64,000 bases of DNA from NCBI GenBank assembly GCA_936940865.1, contig CAKZJB010000006.1, forward strand, positions 1-64,000, given 5' to 3'. Source of the stretch: an uncultured Asticcacaulis sp. (GTDB taxonomy: Bacteria; Pseudomonadota; Alphaproteobacteria; Caulobacterales; Caulobacteraceae). This document shows, in pieces, positions 38,661 through 46,768 of this stretch. The notes beneath the pieces were generated by a model. It was not told where the DNA came from and ran no database searches. It saw only the letters and a program-made list of their open reading frames with translations. The position numbers and the translations under genes were made by a program. Every line of letters begins with the position of its first letter. Position 1 is the stretch's first letter.

Positions 38661-38757
38661 TCGCAGGCCCGAACCGGATTTCCAGACAATATGTCGCATA
38701 GCTGCCTTATCCGGACACGGTTAAGGCGACGGAACTCCTGTTTGTGTGCGGTAGGCT

Positions 38758-39831
38758 ATGACGACTCCTTCCTCCCTTATCGTTATCGGCGCCGGTATTG
38801 CCGGCTTGTGCATCGCGGCGGTCGCGCAGTCGCGCGGCCTTGGCGTCACTGTGATCGCGCGCGATCGCGGCGGCGCCACGGCCTCCGGTGTCGCCGCCGG
38901 CATGGTTGCCCCGGCCCTGGAAGCCCTGACCGAGCCTGAGCCGGATATTGCCTATTCCAGGCTGAAGGCCGCGGAACGGGAATGGCAGGCGCAGGACGCC
39001 GCGTGGGGAAAACCCCTGAACGCCCTGATCGCGCAGGCGCGGGCGGACGCCGACATCCGCTATGTCTGGCCGCAGAGCGACAATGCCAGCGACATCACCA
39101 CGCCGCGGCTGCACGCCATGGGTGTCGCCTTCCGCGCCCTGAAAGACGAAGAGCTGGGGCCGGTGGCCAGCGATTGCGACGGCGTACGGATCGAAGGCGA
39201 CTGGCTTGTGTCGGCGAACGCCGTCCTCGATCTGCTGGAGGCGCGAATCGTCGAAGGCGGAGCGCAGATCATCCCGGGAACGGCCGAATCGATATCGGCG
39301 ACGCAAGTAAGGCTCGCTGACGGCACGGTCCTGACCGCCGGTCATGTCGTCGTGGCGGCAGGGTACGATTCGGCGGCCTTCTGCGGCGACGTGCCGGCCT
39401 TGAAGACGCTGTCGCCGATCAAAGGCCACCTGCTGGAGCTTGACAGGCAAGGGGCGGCGGGGGTGTTGCGCTCGCCGCTCGGCTATCTGGCCGGATACGG
39501 CGATACGGCCCGCTTCGGCGCGACCATGCAGTTCGGCCGCGCCGATACGGAGGTCGAGCCGGCGGCGGTTGCCGACCTGAAGGCGCGTGCGAAACAGATA
39601 CTGCCCGATCTCGATCTGTCGGGAGCCGAAGCAAAAGCCGGCGTGCGCGCCGCGACTCCGGATGGCTGGCCGATGATCGGCCGCGATATCGCCTCGGGCG
39701 TGCTGGTGGCCGTGGGGATGCGCCGCAACGGCTATATCTTCGCGCCGCTGGCCGGTCGCATCGTGACGGCGCTTATTTTGAACGAAGATCTGCCCGACGA
39801 CGCGGCGCTGTATCGGCCGGACCGGTTTTAA
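38758..39831 (+). CDS. FAD-dependent oxidoreductase (glycine oxidase/ThiO-like)
   Basis: SLIVIGAGIAGLCIAAVAQSRGLGVTVIARDRGGATASGVAAGMVAP; C-terminal PDGWPMIGRD. Confidence 0.85.
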   Translation: MTTPSSLIVIGAGIAGLCIAAVAQSRGLGVTVIARDRGGATASGVAAGMVAPALEALTEPEPDIAYSRLKAAEREWQAQDAAWGKPLNALIAQARADADIRYVWPQSDNASDITTPRLHAMGVAFRALKDEELGPVASDCDGVRIEGDWLVSANAVLDLLEARIVEGGAQIIPGTAESISATQVRLADGTVLTAGHVVVAAGYDSAAFCGDVPALKTLSPIKGHLLELDRQGAAGVLRSPLGYLAGYGDTARFGATMQFGRADTEVEPAAVADLKARAKQILPDLDLSGAEAKAGVRAATPDGWPMIGRDIASGVLVAVGMRRNGYIFAPLAGRIVTALILNEDLPDDAALYRPDRF

Positions 39832-39860
39832 AGCCGTATTAACCATGGCGTGGGCAATAT

Positions 39861-40790
39861 TTGCCCATGCCGACATCCGTAACGCGTCCCCAATCCCTTC
39901 TGAATGGCATAGGCGAGAGTGCCGAGACGGTGGCCCATGGCGTCATGGGATCGCTTCAGCGCGCCGCCAGCGCTACCGGGGTCGATTTCGGTTACCTTGT
40001 CAAGACAGCGCAACGCGAAAGCTCGCTCAATCCCAATGCCAGGGCCAGGACGTCGTCGGCCGCCGGCTTGTTCCAGTTCGTCGAGCAGACCTGGCTGGGC
40101 GTGCTTAAGGCCAGCGGCGCCAAGCACGGCTACGGCGCCTATGCCGACCAGATCGTGAAGGGCAGGGACGGGCGATATCGCGTGGCCGACCCCGGTATGC
40201 GCCATCAGGTCATGAGCCTGCGCTATAATCCCGACGCCAATGCCGTCATGGCCGCCGAAATGACCGCCGGTCACGCCGCCTACCTCAAGGGTCGTATCGG
40301 CCGCGATCCGACCCAGGGCGAGCTCTATGCCGCGCATTTCCTGGGGCCCGACGGGGCGGCCGATCTTATCTCGGCCAATGCCTCGCGGCCCGGGGCGCGC
40401 GCCGCCTCGCTCTTCCCGGCGGCGGCTCACGCCAACCCGGCCATCTTCTATCGCAACGGCAAGGCGCTGGATGTCGCCTCGGTCGTCAGCAACCTGACAC
40501 GCACCGGCGGCGATGCCCCCATGCCGATCGCCCCCGCCGAGTCCGGCGATGACCCGCAGGCCTCCGACAGCCTGGGCGGCAATCCGTTGATCGTGGCGCG
40601 GCTCGACAAGCTCAAGGCCGACGAGGCGATCATGCAACTGGTCTTCGGGGACGGCTCCGGCGATTCCAGCGGTCTTCTGTTCGCCACGCAATTGATGTCG
40701 GCCTTCGGGCCGGAAGGCGCCGACGGCGACAGGTCGCGCCTGGCCGAAATGACCAAGGCGTTCGGCGGCACCGGCAACATGATGGGTTAA
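39861..40790 (+). CDS. Lytic transglycosylase (SLT-like) domain protein
   Basis: VDFGYLVKTAQRESSLNPNARARTSSAAGLFQFVEQTWLGVLKASGAKHGYG; transglycosylase E..S and GLFQ motifs. Confidence 0.88.
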   Translation: MPMPTSVTRPQSLLNGIGESAETVAHGVMGSLQRAASATGVDFGYLVKTAQRESSLNPNARARTSSAAGLFQFVEQTWLGVLKASGAKHGYGAYADQIVKGRDGRYRVADPGMRHQVMSLRYNPDANAVMAAEMTAGHAAYLKGRIGRDPTQGELYAAHFLGPDGAADLISANASRPGARAASLFPAAAHANPAIFYRNGKALDVASVVSNLTRTGGDAPMPIAPAESGDDPQASDSLGGNPLIVARLDKLKADEAIMQLVFGDGSGDSSGLLFATQLMSAFGPEGADGDRSRLAEMTKAFGGTGNMMG

Positions 40791-41527
40791 ACGATTTCCA
40801 GCGCCTTGTGGAACCGCCAGCCAAGCCGGGAAATCCCGAAGCTGACGGCGACGATTTCCACGCCGGCCGCGCGCGCCGTGTCGTAGGCGCGGCCGAAATC
40901 GGGATCGCAGTCGCGGGCCGCGTCGAATCGGTCGACGTCGTCGCGCTGGACGCAGATAACGACGACCGCGCGGAAACCGGCCTTCACCGTTGCGGCCAGC
41001 TCGTACATGTGCTTGGTGCTGCGCGCGGCTTCGCAGTCCGGAAATTCGGCCAGGCCCGGCGTGCGCGAGAGATGGCAATTCTTGATCTCGATATAGGTGT
41101 CCGGGTGCCCGGCGTGCCCCGTGGCGAGCAGGTCGATGCGCGAATTGACCCCGTACCTTACCTCGGGCCGGACCTGGCCATAGCCCGAAAGCTCGGGAAT
41201 CAGGCCCGCGGCAATGGCCAGCGGGACCAGTTTGTTGGGGCGCTGCGTGTTGATGCCCGCCCAGGTGTCGCCCTGCTTCAGCGCCTCCAGGCGATAGCGC
41301 AGTTTCGCCGTAGGGCTGTCGACATCGGCGTACAGGGCCGGCGTTCCCGGATCCAGCAGCCCAAGTATCTTGCCGCCGTTGGGGCAGTGTGCTGTAATGG
41401 TTTCAACCGTATCGAACGCGTCCGTGTCGATGTCCGCAAAGAATCGCTTGTAACGCGCGCGCAAACGCCCGATTTTCAGCTCCGGCACCGATAACAGTCT
41501 ACCTTCAGCTTCCGGAGTTGCACTCAT
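40787..41527 (-). CDS. sfsA: DNA/RNA nuclease SfsA
   Basis: RARYKRFFADI...GGKILGLLDPGTPALYADVDSPTAKLRYRLEAL...CVQRDDVDRFDAARDCDPDF; GTG at 41488 is an alternative start. Confidence 0.92.
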   Translation of the reverse strand: MSATPEAEGRLLSVPELKIGRLRARYKRFFADIDTDAFDTVETITAHCPNGGKILGLLDPGTPALYADVDSPTAKLRYRLEALKQGDTWAGINTQRPNKLVPLAIAAGLIPELSGYGQVRPEVRYGVNSRIDLLATGHAGHPDTYIEIKNCHLSRTPGLAEFPDCEAARSTKHMYELAATVKAGFRAVVVICVQRDDVDRFDAARDCDPDFGRAYDTARAAGVEIVAVSFGISRLGWRFHKALEIV

Positions 41528-42320
41528 GACTTCGACTTCCAATCCGACCGCCGCCATCATGATCATCGGCGACGAAATCCTGTCGGGGCGTACACTGGAC
41601 TCGAACGTCAACACAATCGCCAAATTCCTGGCGGCGCTTGGCATCGATCTCAACGAGGTGCGCATGGTGCGCGACGTCGAAGAGCAGATCGTCTCGGCCG
41701 TCGTGGCGTTGAGCTCGGCCTACGACTACGTCTTTACGACCGGCGGCATCGGACCAACGCACGACGACATTACCGCCGACGCCATGGCCACGGCCTTCGG
41801 CGTCGGTATTTCCGAGCATCCCGAAGCCCTGCGCGTGCTGCAGGAGCGCGCCGACAAGATGGGGTGGGAGCTCAACGCCAACAGCCGCCGCATGGCGCGC
41901 ATCCCCGACGGCGCCAGCCTGATCAAGAATCCCGTGTCGGCGGCGCCGGGCTTCCAGATCAACAACGTCTTCGTCATGGCGGGCGTGCCCAAGATCATGG
42001 AAGGCATGCTGTCGGACGTGGCGCCGCGTCTGAAGACCGGCCGCAAGGTTCTGTCGTGGACGCTTAAGCTGTCCTACGTCGGCGAAAGCTGGGCGGCCGA
42101 CGCCCTCAGGGATATCGACAACCGCTATGCCGATCTGTCGCTCGGCTCCTATCCGTTTGGACTGGGCCAGGGCGAATTCGGTACGCAACTGGTCGTCCGC
42201 GGCCAGAATGCCGAAAGCCTCGATGCTGCCGTTTCCGAGCTCAAGGCCGCCCTGGAACCCGTCATCTCCGAGGGCCGGAAGCGCAATCCCGAAGCCCGTC
42301 TTGAAGAAATTACCGCATAG
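41526..42320 (+). CDS. CinA-like/MoaB-type molybdopterin-binding domain protein
   Basis: AAIMIIGDEILSGRTLDSNVNTIAKFLAALGIDLNEVRMVRD...TTGGIGPTHDDITADAMA. Confidence 0.92.
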   Translation: MTSTSNPTAAIMIIGDEILSGRTLDSNVNTIAKFLAALGIDLNEVRMVRDVEEQIVSAVVALSSAYDYVFTTGGIGPTHDDITADAMATAFGVGISEHPEALRVLQERADKMGWELNANSRRMARIPDGASLIKNPVSAAPGFQINNVFVMAGVPKIMEGMLSDVAPRLKTGRKVLSWTLKLSYVGESWAADALRDIDNRYADLSLGSYPFGLGQGEFGTQLVVRGQNAESLDAAVSELKAALEPVISEGRKRNPEARLEEITA

Positions 42321-42329
42321 GGGATATTC

Positions 42330-43757
42330 ATGAAAGCCATTGCCGCCGGCCTCCTCGCCGCCCTTGCTCTCGCTGCCGCTCCGGCGCTGGCGAAGCCGGT
42401 CCTGACGCCGGAGGCGCAGGCGGGCGTTTTGCGTGACGACGCCCTGCAATCGAACGCCGCCTATCAGTGGGTCAGCGACATCACAACCCGCTTCGGCGCG
42501 CGGCCGGCCGGCAGCGCGAAAGAGCGGGCGGCGGGCGAATGGGCCGCGGCCCGGCTGAAGGCCATGGGCTTCGACACGGCCGTGGTCGAAAGCTTTCCGT
42601 ACCACGCGTGGGTGCGTGGCGCCAACGACTCGATCGAGATCACCGGGCCGTTCCCGCAGAAGCTGGCCGGCGTGGCGCTGGGCGGTTCGACCGCCGGCGA
42701 GGTCGAGGCCGAGGCCGTCATTTTCGACTCTTGGCAGGCCTTCGTCGATTCGACGGCCGACGTGACCGGCAAGATCGTCGTCATCCTTCAGCCCATGGCG
42801 CGCTCGACGGCGGGCGAAGGCTATGGCGCCACCTCCGGGCCGATCCGCTGGGCCGGTCCAATGGCGGCGCAAAAGCGCGGTGCCGTCGGCTTCGTCATGC
42901 GGTCGCTCAGCACCGACGATCACCGGTTCCCGCACGCCGGCGCTACCAACTGGTCGGACGGCAAGGGTATCCCGGCCATGGCGATCAGTTCGCCGGACGC
43001 CGAGCAGCTTGGCCGTATCTCGGCCATGCAGCGCAAGGGCGAGGCCGGCCCGGTGAAGATCCACATGACGTCGGGCGCGGTCTTCCCCCCGGTCGGCACC
43101 TCGGTCAACGTGGTGGCCGAAATCAAGGGCTCCGAGCATCCCGAACAGGTGGTGGTCATCGGCGGCCATCTCGACAGCTGGGATCTGGGCACCGGCGCCA
43201 TCGACGACGCGGCCGGCCATGCCATCGCCATCGCCGCGGCCAAGTCGATCCTTGACCATGGCCTGAGGCCCAAGCGCACCATCCGTGTCGTCCTGTGGGG
43301 CTCCGAAGAGATGTCCCAGCCCGAGGGCTTCGGCTCGGGCGGCTTCAACTACGCCAGGGCGCACGCGGCGGAGGCGCCGAACATGGTCGCCGCCATGGAG
43401 GCCGATTTCGGCGCCGACAAGGTGATCACCGCGACCCTGCCTGCGACCGCGGATGCGGCCTATGGCAAGACGATGAACCGGCTGCTGACGCCGCTCGGCA
43501 TCGCCATCAAGCGCGAGCCGTCGACGGAAGGTGATTCGGATACCGACGTGCTCTATAATCTGGGCGTGCCGTGCCTGACGCTGAACCAGGACGGCTACGA
43601 CTATTTCAATACGCACCATACGCCGGACGATGTGCTTGACCGCATCCATCCGGAGAACCTGAACCAGGTCGTGGCGGCCTGGTCGGCGACGCTGTGGATG
43701 ATCGCCGGCAGCGACGTGACCTTCACGCGCCCCGAACCCGCCAAGGCGGAAAAGTAA
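42330..43757 (+). CDS. Secreted M28 family metallopeptidase
   Basis: Signal peptide; VVVIGGHLDSWDLGTGAIDDAAGHAIAIAAAKSI...RTIRVVLWGSEEMSQPEG...DTDVLYNLGVPCLTLNQDGYDYFNTHHTPDDVLDRI. Confidence 0.93.
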   Translation: MKAIAAGLLAALALAAAPALAKPVLTPEAQAGVLRDDALQSNAAYQWVSDITTRFGARPAGSAKERAAGEWAAARLKAMGFDTAVVESFPYHAWVRGANDSIEITGPFPQKLAGVALGGSTAGEVEAEAVIFDSWQAFVDSTADVTGKIVVILQPMARSTAGEGYGATSGPIRWAGPMAAQKRGAVGFVMRSLSTDDHRFPHAGATNWSDGKGIPAMAISSPDAEQLGRISAMQRKGEAGPVKIHMTSGAVFPPVGTSVNVVAEIKGSEHPEQVVVIGGHLDSWDLGTGAIDDAAGHAIAIAAAKSILDHGLRPKRTIRVVLWGSEEMSQPEGFGSGGFNYARAHAAEAPNMVAAMEADFGADKVITATLPATADAAYGKTMNRLLTPLGIAIKREPSTEGDSDTDVLYNLGVPCLTLNQDGYDYFNTHHTPDDVLDRIHPENLNQVVAAWSATLWMIAGSDVTFTRPEPAKAEK

Positions 43758-43910
43758 GCAAGGACGGGATATGGCCGTCTCTGCGGAGCGGCGAGGGGCA
43801 GTGGCTGGGCGTTTTGCTTTGACCATATTCCGTCCCCAACGACCTGAGGATTCCCGGAATTATCTATCGACGCTGGCCTGGGCCTTGTTTATAACCCCGG
43901 CCTGGTCTTT

Positions 43911-43995
43911 GCGGGCATGGCGGAATCGGTAGACGCAACGGACTTAAAATCCGTCGGGGTAACCCGTGCCGGTTCGAGTCCGGCTGCCCGCACCA
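43911..43995 (+). tRNA. tRNA-Leu (anticodon TAA)
   Basis: GCGGGCATGGCGGAATCGGTAGACGCAACGGACTTAAAATCCGTCGGGGTAACCCGTGCCGGTTCGAGTCCGGCTGCCCGCACCA, long variable arm. Confidence 0.96.
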
Positions 43996-44392
43996 GGGAC
44001 CCGGTCTCCGGACCCGGAGTTCGTCGCCGCGAACGGCCGACTTTCCAGCCCTGTGCCCGGCGAAGAGCGGGGCGGTCTGTTCTTCCGCGTCCCCATGCCG
44101 GGGTCAGGTCAGTGCCGCCTTGTCCGGAAGCGGCCAAATATTACCAAGATCACGTCCGCGATCCTTAAAGCATCCGGCGTTCGCCGTTACCCTGGCCCTG
44201 GACTATAAGCTGCTCGTTATTGTCGCCCGGAAAAATTTTTCTAGGTTCCGCGCCACAGTAAAACGTTTCGGGTGATATGGTTTCATTGTTTAAAGAAACT
44301 ATCTTTTTGTTTATCTCTTTGATGTTCCGGATTTCAGGCGCGGCGATATATCAGTATACGGGCCGGACGCGTCGCATTCCGATGCAGTTGAA

Positions 44393-44435
44393 ACATTAAA
44401 TCTCTGTAATGTATCCCATTAAATGTTTGTAATGT
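44393..44435. promoter_or_regulatory. Two tandem palindromic operator-like sites
   Basis: ACATTA-aatctctg-TAATGT (44393-44412) and CCATTA-aatgtttg-TAATGT (44416-44435), 23-bp period. Confidence 0.5.
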
Positions 44436-44531
44436 TCCGTATTGTGGCGGAAAATTGACAGTGGGCCCCTTGACGATTGCGGGTTAACTGACTTTTGTAA
44501 CGATCTCGATGCAAACGGCTGGAGTCCCCGT

Positions 44532-46556
44532 ATGAACGGCAAGGTGAAGCGCGCAAACGGTCGGTTACGGTCCAGCCTCCTTGGCGGTGTCTTTCTTGCC
44601 CTTTCGATAGCGGCCGGAGCGGGGGCTGCGACCTACGCGCCGCCCGCCGCGCCCGTTTCGATCGATGCCCTGGCGCAATATGCCAGCCTTGAAGGGCTGA
44701 CGATCTCGCCCGACGGCAAGCACATTGCCGGGCTTGTGGCGGTGAAGGGGCAGCAGTGGCCGGTTATCTCGATCTGGGATACCTCCGACCTGTCGAAGGC
44801 GCCGGTGTGGATTCCATCGGCGACGCAACGGATCGACGGCGTCGGCTTCTTCAGCAACGACAAGATCTATTTTCTGACCGAGCAGCCGATCACCGGCTAT
44901 GACGGCCGTCCTACCTTTATCCGCAAGCTCTATTATGCCGATCTTGACGGCCGCAATATCGATGAGCCTTTCAAGATCACCGGTACGCTCAACAAGGACA
45001 TCCGGGACCAGTTGGAGCGCGGGGCTTCCGCCACTGTCTTCAACGCCAACCTCTATGATGCCGACCGGGTCCTCATGGAGACGATCGATCCCGAGTCCCT
45101 GGTCCAGAAGGTATTCGAACTCGATATCAAGACCGGCCGCACGCGCACGGTCGCGCTCGGGTCGGACAAGATGTCCTACCTGTCCGAAGGCGTCGACCTG
45201 GCGACCGGCGACCTGATGATCCGCGCCAGCGTGGAACTGGTCGGCGAGGACTACTGGTACAAGGTCTACATCAAGGACAAGGCTACGGGGCAGTGGATCT
45301 ACCACCCCAGGCTCAGCTACCCGTTCAAGGATCGCAGGACGATCAACATCCTCGGCTACGACACCGACCCGTCGAAACTGGTCGTCGCCACGGATCTCAA
45401 GAGCGACCACGCCCAGGTCTACGACTATGATATAAAGAGCCAGGCCTTTTCCGACGAACCGTTGTTCGCCAACGACAAATACGATGTCGGCGTCCGGTTC
45501 CACATCGACCGCGCCAAACGCGAGACCGACATCTTCACCGTCGTGGTGCATGGCCCGAGCGATACCGTGGCGTATCTCGACGACAAGTGGGCGGGCATCC
45601 AGAAGAGCCTGAAGGCGGCATTTCCAGGCAAGAGCGTCTATCTCAACGCGAATCGCGACACGCTGGAAAAGGCCGTCGTCACCGTAGATGCGCCCGACTA
45701 CCCGACGGAATACTATCTCTATGCCGATGGCAAGCTGGTCAAGATCGGCGGCGAACGGCCCTGGATCGACCCGAAGACCCTCGGCAAGGCCGAGTTCGTG
45801 ACCTTCAAGGCGCGCGACGGATTGGAAATTCCGGCCTTCGTTACCTACCCGGCCGGCTGGACGCCGGACCAGGGACCGGTGCCTCTGGTCGTCATGCCGC
45901 ATGGCGGTCCGTGGGCGCGCGACGAATTCGAATGGGATCCTACCGGGTGGCCGCAATTCTTCGCCACGCGCGGCATCGCCGTCATCCAGCCGCAGTATCG
46001 CGGGTCGACGGGGTGGGGCTACAAGCTGTGGACCGCCGGCGACAAGGAGTGGGGCAAGAAGATGTCCGACGACAATGACGACGCCGCCGCCTATCTTGTG
46101 GCCCGGGGCGTCGCCGATCCCAGGCGGATGGCCATCTTCGGCTATTCCTACGGCGGATTCGCAGCCATGGCCGCCAGCGTCCGCCCGAACAGCCCGTACA
46201 AGTGCGCCATTGCGGGCGCAGGGGTGTCGAGTCTTGAGCGCATAGGCAATCTGTGGGGCGATGACCATCTGCAACGCGACATCCAGGGGCGGACGGTCGA
46301 CGGCATGGACCCGTTGAAGAATGTCGCGAAGGCCAACATTCCGATCATGCTTTTCCATGGCGATCATGATCGCCAGGCCGACACCGATCATTCGCGCATG
46401 TTCTACGCGGCGATGAAGGCAGCGGGCAAGGATATAGAGTACCACGAAATCAAAGGGATGTGGCACACTATTCCCTGGCATGTGGACTGGCAGCAGCAGT
46501 CTTTGGGGTACATGCAGGACTATCTCAAAAGTCCTAAGTGCGGCCTTATGCAGTAG
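44532..46556 (+). CDS. S9 family peptidase (prolyl oligopeptidase/dipeptidyl aminopeptidase type)
   Basis: Signal peptide; VVMPHGGPWARDEFEWDP...MAIFGYSYGGFAAMAASVRPNSPYKCAIAGAG (GYSYGG); LFHGDHDRQ; KGMWHTI. Confidence 0.94.
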   Translation: MNGKVKRANGRLRSSLLGGVFLALSIAAGAGAATYAPPAAPVSIDALAQYASLEGLTISPDGKHIAGLVAVKGQQWPVISIWDTSDLSKAPVWIPSATQRIDGVGFFSNDKIYFLTEQPITGYDGRPTFIRKLYYADLDGRNIDEPFKITGTLNKDIRDQLERGASATVFNANLYDADRVLMETIDPESLVQKVFELDIKTGRTRTVALGSDKMSYLSEGVDLATGDLMIRASVELVGEDYWYKVYIKDKATGQWIYHPRLSYPFKDRRTINILGYDTDPSKLVVATDLKSDHAQVYDYDIKSQAFSDEPLFANDKYDVGVRFHIDRAKRETDIFTVVVHGPSDTVAYLDDKWAGIQKSLKAAFPGKSVYLNANRDTLEKAVVTVDAPDYPTEYYLYADGKLVKIGGERPWIDPKTLGKAEFVTFKARDGLEIPAFVTYPAGWTPDQGPVPLVVMPHGGPWARDEFEWDPTGWPQFFATRGIAVIQPQYRGSTGWGYKLWTAGDKEWGKKMSDDNDDAAAYLVARGVADPRRMAIFGYSYGGFAAMAASVRPNSPYKCAIAGAGVSSLERIGNLWGDDHLQRDIQGRTVDGMDPLKNVAKANIPIMLFHGDHDRQADTDHSRMFYAAMKAAGKDIEYHEIKGMWHTIPWHVDWQQQSLGYMQDYLKSPKCGLMQ

Positions 46557-46632
46557 AAGTGATTTTGTTCGAGGGGGGATACAGGGCGTCGCAAGGCATG
46601 TTTGCGAAGCGATGCCGTGCGCCTGAATGAAT

Positions 46633-46658
46633 ATATTGTGTCTTTGTGATCACAATAT
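46633..46658. promoter_or_regulatory. Palindrome upstream of the TonB-dependent receptor
   Basis: ATATTGTG-N10-CACAATAT with nested perfect TTGTGATCACAA (46644-46655). Confidence 0.4.
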
Positions 46659-46768
46659 GTGGTGTGTGCTGCGCATTACTGTGTTTTAATTTGCGTCGAA
46701 TCTGTGACCGTTTAGTTTCGAGAATGCGGCAAGACGTTTTCAGAATCTTATCTTCCCGGAGTGATTTC

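Noticed and set aside
41505-43826. 773-aa minus-strand ORF opposite cinA-like and the M28 peptidase
   Set aside because: Shadow ORF in high-GC coding DNA; Arg/Gly/His/Asp-rich with no domain signature, antisense to two well-supported genes.
44565-46481. 638-aa minus-strand ORF
   Set aside because: Antisense to a clear S9 peptidase; shadow ORF.
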